From: Amycolatopsis jejuensis
Lineage (GTDB): Bacteria > Actinomycetota > Actinomycetes > Mycobacteriales > Pseudonocardiaceae
DNA: 64,000 nt
NCBI RefSeq assembly: GCF_000717335.1
Contig: NZ_JNYZ01000020.1
Location: 248,001 to 312,000, forward strand
Direction of reading: 5' to 3'
The number at the start of each line of letters is the position of its first letter. The first letter of the stretch is position 1. Position numbers and translations under genes: made by a program. A model generated the notes under the pieces. That model ran no database searches. It was not told where the DNA came from and saw only the letters and a list, made by a program, of their open reading frames with translations. This document shows, in pieces, positions 7,786-16,539 of this stretch.

Positions 7786-9740
7786 TCCGTCTCTCCCACC
7801 ACTGCCAGCACCGCGCCCACCTCGACCTGCTGCCCGACCTCCACCGCCAGCTCGGCGACCACCCCGTCCGCGGGCGCCGAAATCCGGTGCTCCATTTTCA
7901 TCGCTTCCAGCCACAGCAACGGATCCCCGGCCCGCACACTGTCCCCAGTGGACACTGCCAGCCGGACGACCGTACCCGGCATCGGCGCCACCAGCGACCC
8001 GGCGGCCAGCGCCGCATCGGGATCGGAAAACCGCGGCTCGGCCACCAAGGTCACTGCCCCAAGCGGAGAGTCCACATAGGACGTCGAGCCGTGCCGTGCC
8101 ACCACAAAGGACCGTCGCACTCCGGCAATGTCCAGGACCACCTGGTCCGCGAGAGCGGAAACCAGCACGACATCGTCGTAACCCTCGGCGCGCAATCCGT
8201 CGCGGGTCAGCGCGTAGACGACCTCATAAGAACTGTCGCCGTTAAGGAAAACCTTCCGCTGCCCCGACGAGCGCACGTTGCGCCAGCCGCTGGGCAACCG
8301 TCCCAAGGTTGCCGCCGCCGCGCGGTTTCCCGCCGCATCAGCCAATGCCGCGGCAAGCGCGGACCATCTCTCGGTGTCCACAGTGGCCAGTGGGGCCGCC
8401 AAGGTGTCCAGTCCGTGCCGGTCGAAGAACGCCGTATCCGTTTCCCCGGCCAGGAATGCCTCGTGCCGCAGGATGCGCACCAGCAGGTCGCGGTTGGTCA
8501 CCACGCCGTGGATCTTCGCGCCCGCCAGCGCCCCCGCGAGCCGCCGGGCTGCCTCCGCCCGCGTCGGCGCCCACGAGATGACCTTGGCCAGCATCGGATC
8601 GTAATGCACCCCGATCACCGAACCGGACTCCACTCCGGAGTCGAGCCGCAGGCCGGGTCCGTGGGTGAACTCCCGGTCCACTCCGGACACTTCGAACGTG
8701 TGCAGCGTCCCGCTCTGCGGCTGCCAGCCGGCCGCCGGATCCTCGGCGTACAGCCGGACCTCGATCGAATGTCCTTGTGCTGCCGGATGTTCCGCAGGCA
8801 ACCGCGCGCCTTCGGCGACCGAAAGCTGCAGTGCCACGAGATCCAGCCCGGTGACGTTCTCCGTCACAGGATGCTCCACCTGCAGCCGGGTGTTCATCTC
8901 CAGGAAGTAGAACCCGTCCGGCCCGGCGAGGAACTCGACCGTTCCCGCACCCACGTAGTCGATGGCCTGCGCCGCTTTCCGGGCTGCGTCGAACAGTTCG
9001 GCCCGCAGCCGCTCGTCGACGAGCGGTGACGGCGCCTCCTCGACCACCTTCTGGTGCCGCCGCTGGATCGAACATTCCCGCTCCCCCACTGCCCACACTG
9101 TGCCGTGGGTGTCGGCGAGCACCTGCACCTCGATGTGCCGCCCGGTTTCGAGGTATCGCTCGCAGAACACCGTCGGGTCACCGAAGGCCGATCCGGCCTC
9201 CGCGCGAGCGCTTTCCACCGCCTCGGCCAGCTCGTCCAGCGCGCGCACGACGCGCATCCCGCGGCCACCACCCCCGGCAGAAGCCTTGACCAGCAACGGA
9301 AGATCGTCCGCGGTCACCTCGGCCGGGTCCAGTTCGGACAGTACCGGTACCCCGGCGGCGGCCATCAGCCGCTTCGACTCCACTTTGGACCCCATGGTCT
9401 CGATCGCCGCCGGTGGCGGACCGACCCAAGTGAGCCCGGCATCGAGCACCGCCCGCGCGAAGGCCGCGTTTTCGGACAGGAACCCGTACCCCGGATGGAT
9501 TGCGTCGGCCCCCGCGTCCGCCGCGGCCTTCACGATCAATTCGCCGCGCAGGTACGTCTCCCCCGGCGCATTGCCCGGGAGCCGGACCGCGACGTCGGCT
9601 TCCCTGGCATGCGGTGCATCGGCGTCCGCGTCGGAAAACACCGCCACCGTACCGATTCCGGCGTCCCGGCAGCTGCGGAAGACCCGGCGGGCGATCTCGC
9701 CCCGGTTGGCGACCAGCAGGTTCTCGATCATGGCCCTCAC
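7782..9740 (-). CDS. Acyl-CoA carboxylase alpha subunit (biotin carboxylase plus BCCP)
   Basis: A 652-residue fused subunit. Residues 4-445 are biotin carboxylase, with the ATP-grasp loop KASAGGGGRGM and the catalytic stretch EMNTRLQVEHPVTE. A BT-type linker follows, and then a biotinyl domain with AMKM and the biotinylated Lys at about 615. It charges biotin with bicarbonate using ATP, for transfer by the beta subunit encoded just upstream. GTG 9740 overlaps the beta-subunit stop (GTGA). An internal ATG at 9731 (MIENLLVANRG) is the alternative start and fits family alignments equally well. Size and order match methylcrotonyl-, geranyl- or propionyl-type carboxylases of catabolic operons rather than the housekeeping AccA3. 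Confidence 0.94.
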   Translation of the reverse strand: MRAMIENLLVANRGEIARRVFRSCRDAGIGTVAVFSDADADAPHAREADVAVRLPGNAPGETYLRGELIVKAAADAGADAIHPGYGFLSENAAFARAVLDAGLTWVGPPPAAIETMGSKVESKRLMAAAGVPVLSELDPAEVTADDLPLLVKASAGGGGRGMRVVRALDELAEAVESARAEAGSAFGDPTVFCERYLETGRHIEVQVLADTHGTVWAVGERECSIQRRHQKVVEEAPSPLVDERLRAELFDAARKAAQAIDYVGAGTVEFLAGPDGFYFLEMNTRLQVEHPVTENVTGLDLVALQLSVAEGARLPAEHPAAQGHSIEVRLYAEDPAAGWQPQSGTLHTFEVSGVDREFTHGPGLRLDSGVESGSVIGVHYDPMLAKVISWAPTRAEAARRLAGALAGAKIHGVVTNRDLLVRILRHEAFLAGETDTAFFDRHGLDTLAAPLATVDTERWSALAAALADAAGNRAAAATLGRLPSGWRNVRSSGQRKVFLNGDSSYEVVYALTRDGLRAEGYDDVVLVSALADQVVLDIAGVRRSFVVARHGSTSYVDSPLGAVTLVAEPRFSDPDAALAAGSLVAPMPGTVVRLAVSTGDSVRAGDPLLWLEAMKMEHRISAPADGVVAELAVEVGQQVEVGAVLAVVGETE

Positions 9741-11338
9741 ATCCGGAAAACGCCGAAGCCGCCTTCGACGCCCTTCACTGGTCCATTGTGGATCGCCGAC
9801 AAGCTCAGCCCGAGCACGGTACGGGTGTCGCGCGGGTCGATGATGCCGTCGTCGTAGAGCATGCCGGACAGGAACATCGGCATCGACTCCGCCTCAATCT
9901 GATTTTCCACCATCGAGCGCATGGCCGCGTCGTTTTCCTCGCTGTATTCCTGACCCCGGCTCGCCGCGGCCGCACGGGCCACAATGGACAGTACCCCGGC
10001 CAGCTGCGCCGGACCCATCACCGCCGACTTCGCACTCGGCCAGGCGAACAGGAACCGCGGATCGTAAGCCCGGCCGCACATTCCGTAATGCCCGGCGCCA
10101 TACGACGCTCCCATGAGGACGGACAGATGCGGCACCTTCGAATTGGACACCGCATTGATCATCAGCGCGCCGTGCTTGATGATGCCGCTCTGCTCGTATT
10201 CCTTGCCGACCATGTACCCGGTGGTGTTGTGCAGGAACACCAGCGGGGTGTCGCTCTGGTTGGCCAGCTGGATGAACTGCGCCGCCTTCTGCGATTCCTC
10301 GCCGAAGAGCACCCCTTGCGCATTGGCCAGAATACCCACCGGATAGCCGTGGATACTCGCCCATCCGGTGACCAGGCTCGGCCCGTAGAGCGGTTTGAAC
10401 TCGTCGAAGTCCGAACCGTCCGCGACGCGGGCGACGACCTCGCGCGGGTCGAACGGGATCTTCAGGTCAGTGGGCACGATGCCGAGCAAATCCTCCGCGT
10501 CGAACAGCGGCTCGGCATAATCCGTCCGCGGCGCCGGACCTTGTTTGTGCCAATTGAGCCGCTTGATGATGCAGCGGCCGAGGCGAATGGCGTCCTGCTC
10601 GTCGACGGCGAGGTAATCGGCGAGCCCGGACGTGCGCGCGTGCATTTCCGCACCGCCGAGGGATTCGTCGTCGGACTCCTCGCCGGTCGCCATTTTGACC
10701 AGCGGCGGACCACCGAGGAATACCTTCGCGCGTTCCTTCACCATCACCACGTAGTCGGACATACCCGGCAGGTACGCCCCACCCGCGGTCGAATTGCCGA
10801 AAACCAGTGCCACCGTCGGCACCTTGGCCGCCGAAGACCGCGTGAGGTCACGGAAAATCCGGCCGCCGGGAATGAAGATTTCCTTCTGAGTAGGCAGATC
10901 CGCCCCACCCGACTCGACCAGGTTGATCACCGGCAGCCGGTTCTGCGCCGCAATGTCCGCCGCCCGAAAAGATTTCTTCGCGGTCCACGGATTGCTCGCA
11001 CCACCCTTGACCGTCGGATCGCTGGCCGAGATCAGGCATTCGACGCCTTCCACCACGCCGATCCCGGTGACCAGGCTCGCGCCGACCCGGTAGTCCGAGC
11101 CCCAGGCGGCCAGCGGCGACAATTCCAGGAACGGTGAATCCTCGTCGATCAGCAGCTCGATCCGTTCGCGCGCCAGCAGCTTTCCGCGCTTGCGATGCCT
11201 CTCCACATACTTCTCACCGCCCCCGGCAACTGCTTTGGCGTGCTCGGCGTCGATCTCCGCGAGCTTCTCCAGCATTGCTTCGCGGTTCGTGGCGAACTCG
11301 TCCGTTCGGGTGTCCACTGTGGACCGGATAGTGGTCAT
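9737..11338 (-). CDS. Acyl-CoA carboxylase beta subunit (carboxyltransferase)
   Basis: A 533-residue carboxyltransferase with paired crotonase-like N and C domains. Landmarks include GKLLARERIELLIDEDSPF, VKGGASNPWTAKK, ESGGADLPTQ, the oxyanion-hole glycines in FGNSTAGGAYLPGMSD, and GASYGAGHYGMCGRAYDPRF. The last reads as in methylcrotonyl-CoA and geranyl-CoA carboxylases. It transfers CO2 from carboxybiotin to an enoyl- or acyl-CoA. ATG 11338 overlaps the preceding dehydrogenase stop (ATGA). With AtuA and two acyl-CoA dehydrogenases next to it, a branched-chain or acyclic isoprenoid acyl-CoA is a more likely substrate than acetyl-CoA. This is context-based inference. Confidence 0.93.
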   Translation of the reverse strand: MTTIRSTVDTRTDEFATNREAMLEKLAEIDAEHAKAVAGGGEKYVERHRKRGKLLARERIELLIDEDSPFLELSPLAAWGSDYRVGASLVTGIGVVEGVECLISASDPTVKGGASNPWTAKKSFRAADIAAQNRLPVINLVESGGADLPTQKEIFIPGGRIFRDLTRSSAAKVPTVALVFGNSTAGGAYLPGMSDYVVMVKERAKVFLGGPPLVKMATGEESDDESLGGAEMHARTSGLADYLAVDEQDAIRLGRCIIKRLNWHKQGPAPRTDYAEPLFDAEDLLGIVPTDLKIPFDPREVVARVADGSDFDEFKPLYGPSLVTGWASIHGYPVGILANAQGVLFGEESQKAAQFIQLANQSDTPLVFLHNTTGYMVGKEYEQSGIIKHGALMINAVSNSKVPHLSVLMGASYGAGHYGMCGRAYDPRFLFAWPSAKSAVMGPAQLAGVLSIVARAAAASRGQEYSEENDAAMRSMVENQIEAESMPMFLSGMLYDDGIIDPRDTRTVLGLSLSAIHNGPVKGVEGGFGVFRM

Positions 11339-12486
11339 GCGGTGTATCCCAATCGCTTCGCGGCCAGTCCGGTGAGGATTTCGGTGGTACCGCCGCCGAT
11401 TCCGAGGATGCGGACGTCCCGGTAGTGCCGCTCCACTTCGGACTCCCGCATGTACCCGAGCCCGCCGTGCAGCTGCACCGCCTCGTTCACGACCCATTCG
11501 GCGGCTTCCACCGCGGTGTTCTTGGCAAAGCAGGCCTCGGCGATCACTTCCTCGCCGGAAACGTGCCGCACCGCAGTCTGCCGGGTGTAAGTGCGGGCGA
11601 CGTCGACCTTCCGAGCCATTTCGGTGAGCTTGTGCTGCACCAACTGACGGGAAATGAGCGGACGGCCGAACGTCTCGCGGACCCGGCACCAATCCAGCGT
11701 GAGATCCAGCGCCCGCTGCGCATGCCCGTACGCCTGTACCGCCAGCGAAAGCCGTTCGGTGACGAACTGCGTGGCGACCTGGGCGAATCCGCTGTTCTCC
11801 GCACCCACCAGGTTCTCCGCCGGAACTCGGACGTCCACATAAGACAGTTCGGCAGTATCCGACGCCGCCCAGCCCATTTTCTCCAGCTTGCGCGACACCG
11901 TGAATCCAGGCATACCCCGTTCCACCACCAGCAACGAAATCCCGTGCGCGCCAGGCTCGCCGGTGCGGACCACAGTGGTCACGAAGTCCGCGCGGCACCC
12001 CGAAGTGATGAACGTCTTGGCCCCATTGACCACATATTCATCACCTTCGCGCACGGCAGTGGTGCGAATCCCGGCGACATCCGACCCACCGTCCGGCTCG
12101 GTGACCGCCAGCGAACCGATCTTCTCCCCGGCGAGCGTCGGCCGTACCCAGCGTTCGATCTGCACCGGATCACCGGCATCGGCAATGTGCGGCACCGCAA
12201 TTCCACATGTGAACAGCGAAGCGAAAAGCCCGCCGGAACCACCCGCGTAGTGCATTTCCTCGGCAACGACGAGCGCGTCGAGGTAATTGCCGTCACCGCC
12301 ACCCACGGACTCCGGGAACGCGACCCCGAGCAGGCCCAGTTGTCCGGCCTTGCGGTGCAACTCGCGCGGCAGTTCGCCCGCTCGTTCCCAATCATCGAGG
12401 TACGGCAACACTTCCTTGTCGACGAACCGCCGCACGGTAGCACGCAGTTCGAGCCGCTCCGGTGTCCGGAATGGATCCTCAGTCAC
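11335..12486 (-). CDS. Acyl-CoA dehydrogenase
   Basis: A 383-residue acyl-CoA dehydrogenase. It shows the FAD/substrate motif SLAVTEPDGGSDVAGI, the KTFITSG strand, and the C-terminal HGGLGYMRESEVERHYRDVRILGIGGGTTEI block. That block contains the region of the catalytic base in the isovaleryl/short-chain branch. The start is GTG 12486, overlapping the stop of the AtuA-like gene (GTGA). GGAGGAG sits upstream inside the end of that gene. It oxidises an acyl-CoA feeding the carboxylase encoded next in the operon. Its divergence from the other dehydrogenase of the operon suggests each works at a different step or chain length. Confidence 0.93.
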   Translation of the reverse strand: MTEDPFRTPERLELRATVRRFVDKEVLPYLDDWERAGELPRELHRKAGQLGLLGVAFPESVGGGDGNYLDALVVAEEMHYAGGSGGLFASLFTCGIAVPHIADAGDPVQIERWVRPTLAGEKIGSLAVTEPDGGSDVAGIRTTAVREGDEYVVNGAKTFITSGCRADFVTTVVRTGEPGAHGISLLVVERGMPGFTVSRKLEKMGWAASDTAELSYVDVRVPAENLVGAENSGFAQVATQFVTERLSLAVQAYGHAQRALDLTLDWCRVRETFGRPLISRQLVQHKLTEMARKVDVARTYTRQTAVRHVSGEEVIAEACFAKNTAVEAAEWVVNEAVQLHGGLGYMRESEVERHYRDVRILGIGGGTTEILTGLAAKRLGYTA

Positions 12487-14180
12487 CGCAGCTCCTCCGG
12501 AACGTCGAGTTCCCGTGCCCGCAGCCATTCGCCAAGCGCTTTCGCCTGCGGATCGAACCTCGCCTGCGACGCGACGCCGTCCCCGAGAATCCCCTCGACC
12601 ACGAAGTTCATCGCCCAGAGCTTCGGCAGCAGATGCCGGGTGACCGCCAGTCCCTCGGTTTCCGGCAGCAACCGGCGGAATTCCGCAACGGTCAGCCGAT
12701 GCACGAGCCAGCGCCACGCCGGTTCCGACCGCACCCACACCCCGAGGTTGGCGTTACCGCCCTTGTCCCCGCTTCGCGCCCCGGCAACGGCACCGAGCGG
12801 CACTCGCCGAACCGGACCAGCCGACAGCGGCGCAGGTAGCGCTGGTTCGTCCACTTCGGACAACTCCAAAGTGGACGCAGCGGGCGCAATGTCCACCTTG
12901 GACCCATCCGGCAGCACCGCGACGTGCGGCACCGCGACAGCGTCCACATAGGCCGCCGAATAAACCCCGAACGGCGAAGCGTCCGAAGGCGGTGCGGTCA
13001 CATGAAATCCGGGATAACTCGCCAGCGCAAGCTCCACGGCCGCCCCGCTGAATGCCCGTCCGGCGACCTTCGGGTCGTCGTCCTTCACCGCCACGTGCAG
13101 CAACGCACTGGCACGCTCCTCGGTGTCGGCATCCGCATGGTCGGTGCGAGCCAGCGTCCATCGGACCTCCGCGGGCCGATGCGAAGCCAGCGCACCTTCC
13201 AGCTGTTCCTTTACCAGCGCGGCTTTCTGCGGAATGTCGAGTCCAGTAAGGACGAACGTCGTCTCGTTCCGGAACCCGCCCAGCCGGTTGAGACAGACCT
13301 TCAGCGTCGGCGGCGGCGCCTCCCCACGCACCCCGCTGATCCGCACCCGATCAGGCCCGTCCGAAGACAAGGAAAGCGTGTCGAACCGAGCCGTCACATC
13401 AGGATTCGCATAACGAGCACCGGTGATCTCATACAACAATTGCGCGGTAACAGTGCCAATGTTCACCACCCCACCGGTACCCGGATGCTTGGTGATCACA
13501 CTGGACCCGTCGCCGTGAATCTCCGCGATCGGAAACCCCGGTACCCCGATGGGTTGTTCCCGGAAGAACGCGTAATTCCCGCCAGTGGCCTGCGCCCCGC
13601 ATTCGATCACATGCCCAGCCGCGACCGCCCCGGCAAGCGCGTCGTAATCGTCACGAGCCCAGCCGAAATGTGCGGCCGCCGGTCCGACGATCACCGACGC
13701 ATCCGTGACCCGCCCGGTCACCACCACGTCCGCACCCGCGTCCAAACATTCGGCAATCCCCCAAGCGCCGAGATAAGCGTTGGCAGTCAACGGTTTTCCG
13801 AAGCCGAACTCGTCCGCACGGGCAATCAGATCATCGCCCTCGACGTGCGCAATCCGCACGTCCACCCCAAGCCGGGCGGCCAATTCCCGCAATGCGTCGG
13901 CCAGCCCGGCCGGATTGAGCCCACCCGCATTCGCGACGATCCGGACGCCCTTTTCCTTCGCCAGCACCAGATTCTCCTCCATCTGCCGGAGAAACGTCTT
14001 GGCGTACCCCCGCGAAGGGTCCCTCATCCGATCGCGGCCGAGAATGAGCATGGTCAGCTCGGCAAGATAATCCCCGGTGAGCACGTCGAGCGGACCGCCG
14101 GTGAGCATTTCCCGCACGGCGGAAAACCGGTCGCCGTAGAACCCGGACGCATTCCCGACCCGAAGCGGCGCCGGGGTCAC
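12483..14180 (-). CDS. AtuA-like protein (DUF1446, acyclic terpene utilisation family)
   Basis: A 565-residue protein with the DUF1446 core: GNASGFYGDRFSAVREML, DVLTGDYLAELTM and NAGGLNPAGLADAL near the N-terminus, then GRVTDASVIVGPAAAHFGW. A C-terminal AtuA ferredoxin-like domain includes RSGDKGGNANLGVWVR. AtuA is essential for citronellol and geraniol catabolism in Pseudomonas, but its reaction is not known. Actinobacterial copies occur widely beside acyl-CoA carboxylases. GTG 14180 overlaps the TIGR03084 gene stop (GTGA) and gives the conserved beginning. Upstream in-frame residues belong to the neighbouring gene. Its place as the second gene of the operon supports a role in branched or isoprenoid acyl-CoA degradation. 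Confidence 0.9.
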   Translation of the reverse strand: MTPAPLRVGNASGFYGDRFSAVREMLTGGPLDVLTGDYLAELTMLILGRDRMRDPSRGYAKTFLRQMEENLVLAKEKGVRIVANAGGLNPAGLADALRELAARLGVDVRIAHVEGDDLIARADEFGFGKPLTANAYLGAWGIAECLDAGADVVVTGRVTDASVIVGPAAAHFGWARDDYDALAGAVAAGHVIECGAQATGGNYAFFREQPIGVPGFPIAEIHGDGSSVITKHPGTGGVVNIGTVTAQLLYEITGARYANPDVTARFDTLSLSSDGPDRVRISGVRGEAPPPTLKVCLNRLGGFRNETTFVLTGLDIPQKAALVKEQLEGALASHRPAEVRWTLARTDHADADTEERASALLHVAVKDDDPKVAGRAFSGAAVELALASYPGFHVTAPPSDASPFGVYSAAYVDAVAVPHVAVLPDGSKVDIAPAASTLELSEVDEPALPAPLSAGPVRRVPLGAVAGARSGDKGGNANLGVWVRSEPAWRWLVHRLTVAEFRRLLPETEGLAVTRHLLPKLWAMNFVVEGILGDGVASQARFDPQAKALGEWLRARELDVPEELR

Positions 14181-14968
14181 GCGAACTGCCCCGGTTTGCG
14201 CCCGGACCCTGGCGGACCGGCGAACGCCTGTGCGATCCCCAGCCATTCCTCGACGTCCGCGCCGGTGGCGACCAGATCGGTGTCGTCCGGATGCCGCCGC
14301 TGGGTGACTACCTGGCAGAACCCGAGCGCGCCGCCGGTGAGCCGCTGCTCCGCGTCCTCCGGCCCGAACGCCCAGGTGCTCCCGTCCGGTGCAGCCAGCT
14401 CGACCCGGAATTCCTCAGCCGGTGGGGCAAGCGAATGCAGCTTGTACGCGAAGTCGCGCGTCCGTGTGCCGAACCGGGCGATGTGCCACAGCCGTCCGGT
14501 GGGCTCGCGCGTGACGCCGAGCGCGTCCGCGAGATCCTGCCCGTGCGCCCAGGTTTCCATGATCCGCGCGGTCGCCATCGACGCCGCACTCATCGGCGGC
14601 CCGTACCACGGAAGCTTCTGCCCGTCCGGCACCACGGCGAGCGCGTCGGCAAGCGCCGTCCGTCCGGCGCGCCACCGCGAGAGTAGCGAGGCGGGCGGCA
14701 ACGAGGCGCCCTCGGCAGCACCGACGTCGACGTAGTTCTCGCCGATCTTCAGCAGATTCTCGACCTCAGCGGGCCAGTCCCCCGGCCGGCTCGCGGCGAT
14801 CAGCGCCTTGGCGTCGGTCCACTCGAGGTGCGCGATCTGATGCGCGACCGTCCACCCCTCGGCGGGCGTCGGCCGGGCCCACGCGTCGGCGGGCAGCCCG
14901 GCGACCAGGTCGTCGGCCACCTTCGATTCGGCCGCCAAGTCCCGGAGGATCCCGGCGAGATCAGCCAT
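14177..14968 (-). CDS. TIGR03084-type metal-binding protein (DinB/maleylpyruvate isomerase fold)
   Basis: A 263-residue protein of the DinB-like four-helix fold used by mycothiol-dependent enzymes. Likely metal ligands are His in AHQIAHLEW and the pair in METWAHGQDLADAL, as in mycothiol-dependent maleylpyruvate isomerase. The TIGR03084 group has no defined reaction. It is first in the catabolic operon, with ATG 14968 preceded by GGGAGG. A near-perfect 18-bp palindrome sits about 54 bp upstream (15022-15039). Mycothiol- or metal-dependent handling of an acyl intermediate is a possible role, but this is not shown by the sequence. Confidence 0.88.
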   Translation of the reverse strand: MADLAGILRDLAAESKVADDLVAGLPADAWARPTPAEGWTVAHQIAHLEWTDAKALIAASRPGDWPAEVENLLKIGENYVDVGAAEGASLPPASLLSRWRAGRTALADALAVVPDGQKLPWYGPPMSAASMATARIMETWAHGQDLADALGVTREPTGRLWHIARFGTRTRDFAYKLHSLAPPAEEFRVELAAPDGSTWAFGPEDAEQRLTGGALGFCQVVTQRRHPDDTDLVATGADVEEWLGIAQAFAGPPGSGRKPGQFA

Positions 14969-15021
14969 CCTGCGCCTCCCTGCGTCCACGTACGGCCCAG
15001 CGTGAACCCTGGCGCCGGAAA

Positions 15022-15039
15022 AATCAAGCGCGCCTGATT
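15022..15039. promoter_or_regulatory. Candidate operator of the acyl-CoA catabolic operon
   Basis: AATCAAGCGCGCCTGATT is an 18-bp palindrome with a single mismatched pair. It is 54 bp upstream of the first start codon of the operon and just 5 bp past the stop of the minus-strand gene before it. It is embedded in the only AT-rich patch of that gap. Size and symmetry suit a TetR-family dimer. The TetR gene at 5796-6401 is the obvious candidate binder. Confidence 0.5.
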
Positions 15040-15043
15040 GTTT

Positions 15044-15547
15044 TCACGGGCAGCCCGCCCGCGCCTCGACGATCCGCAGCAGGACCTGCCGCTGGTCGAG
15101 CGTCCCGCGGATGATCATCCCGTCCACCTCCGCGACGTCCTCCCGGAAGGCGTAGAGCACCCACTCGCGGTCGACGAAGAACGGCAGCGGCAAGAACCCG
15201 ATCATCACCACCGTCCGCCGCTGCACCGACTGGATCTCCTTCCAGGTGAAGATCTTCACGACCTTCCCCGCGTACGCCTCGGCGATCCCGCCCTCGAACA
15301 GGTACACCCCGCCCCGCGCCCGGACCCGCGTCCGATGCCCCCACCACCCCACCCCGGCGAGCACCAGCAGCGACGTCACGCAGAACACCCACGCACCCAC
15401 CGCCAGCGCCCCCACGAACGACACCGTGGCGGAGATCCCCACGGAAATCACCACGATCGCCGTGAGCACCCGCGGCTCGTACCCGAACCGGAACTCGAAC
15501 TCCCCCAGCCGCAGCTGCCGGGCGAGGTCGGCCAGCTCGGGCGGCAT
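15044..15547 (-). CDS. Membrane-anchored PH-like protein, function unknown
   Basis: A 167-residue protein. Two adjoining membrane helices at about residues 25-67 are separated by a short turn. They are followed by a beta-rich cytoplasmic part with a pleckstrin-like run (GGVYLFEGGIAEAYAGKVVKIFTWKEIQSV...). This arrangement is common in actinobacterial proteins annotated as PH-domain or DUF6585-like. No enzymatic residues are evident. The start is set at MPPELADLARQL (ATG 15547). Longer in-frame starts add 25 residues lacking similarity or a binding site. It precedes the catabolic operon on the same strand, but the operator-like palindrome between them suggests separate control. Confidence 0.72.
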   Translation of the reverse strand: MPPELADLARQLRLGEFEFRFGYEPRVLTAIVVISVGISATVSFVGALAVGAWVFCVTSLLVLAGVGWWGHRTRVRARGGVYLFEGGIAEAYAGKVVKIFTWKEIQSVQRRTVVMIGFLPLPFFVDREWVLYAFREDVAEVDGMIIRGTLDQRQVLLRIVEARAGCP

Positions 15548-15648
15548 CGCATCGCTCTTCTCCACCGCGGCACTGTGCTCGCACCCGCCGGGGACCGGTC
15601 CCTGTTGACGCGTTGAAAACAACCCACCCGTGCCATAACGTGCTGCGC

Positions 15649-16479
15649 ATGGAGTCCTACGCGGAGATCACCTACGAGGTCGCCGCGCGCGTGGCAACCG
15701 TTCTGCTGCACCGGCCGCAGGCCCGTAACGGCTACACCATCCGGATGGCCGACGAGCTGGCCGACGCGATGGACCGCGCCGACCGGGACGAGGACGTGCG
15801 CGCGGTCGTGCTCGGGACCACCGGCAAGGACTTCTCCGTCGGCGCCGACCTCGCGTCCGGCGGCTTCGACTTCGGCGACCACCCGCCGGACGACTGGCAG
15901 GAACCCGCGGGCCGGGTCTCGAAGCGGATCTTCACCATGAACAAGCCGGTGATCGCCGCGTTGCGCGGGGCCGCCGTGGGAGCGGGCATCACGATCACGC
16001 TGTCGTGTGACTACCGGCTCGCGGCCGCCGATTCGAAGTTCGGCTTCGTCTTCACGCGCCGCGGCATCTACCCCGAGGGCGCTTCCGCATGGTTCCTCCC
16101 GCGGCTCGTCGGGATGGGCACGGCGGTCGACTGGATGGTGAGCGGACGGCTCTTCGGCGCCGACGAAGCCCTGCGCGCCGGGCTGGTCCACCGCATCCAC
16201 GAACCGGACGACGTCCTGCCCGAGGCACAAGCACTGGCGGCCGAGCTCGTGAAGACCACCTCGCCGGTCGCGGTCGCGGTGACCCGGCAGCTGCTGTACC
16301 GGATGGCGTCGGCCCCGTCGCCGCTCGACGTCCACGAAGTGGACTCCAAGCTGATCGCCCACCTCGGCTCGAACCCGGACGCCGTCGAGGGCGTCGCGTC
16401 GTTCCTGCAGAAGCGGGCGCCCGAGTTCCCCTTGCGGGTGAACGGCGGCCTGCCGGAGTACCTGCCCTGGGTCGGCTGA
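15649..16479 (+). CDS. Enoyl-CoA hydratase/isomerase family protein
   Basis: A 276-residue crotonase-fold protein. The CoA/oxyanion-hole segments are VLGTTGKDFSVGADL and AALRGAAVGAGITITLSCDYRLA. The later segment FTRRGIYPEGASAWFLPRLVG supplies a Glu at the usual catalytic position, so hydratase activity is likely. The final 40 residues are longer than in minimal hydratases. ATG 15649 is chosen, and GTG 15640 is a close alternative. It is divergent from the minus-strand catabolic operon and would supply the hydration step missing there, so joint function is likely. It may equally serve general beta-oxidation. Confidence 0.9.
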   Translation: MESYAEITYEVAARVATVLLHRPQARNGYTIRMADELADAMDRADRDEDVRAVVLGTTGKDFSVGADLASGGFDFGDHPPDDWQEPAGRVSKRIFTMNKPVIAALRGAAVGAGITITLSCDYRLAAADSKFGFVFTRRGIYPEGASAWFLPRLVGMGTAVDWMVSGRLFGADEALRAGLVHRIHEPDDVLPEAQALAAELVKTTSPVAVAVTRQLLYRMASAPSPLDVHEVDSKLIAHLGSNPDAVEGVASFLQKRAPEFPLRVNGGLPEYLPWVG

Positions 16480-16539
16480 GCAGATCTACTCTGCGGTGCG
16501 CGATTCCCCGGCGTCGGCAACGACGGGGAGAGCGGACGG

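Noticed and set aside
7786..7914. N-terminal Gly/Arg-rich extension of the acyl-CoA dehydrogenase
   Set aside because: It overlaps the end of the carboxylase gene out of frame. The ATGA overlap at 7785 gives the family start.
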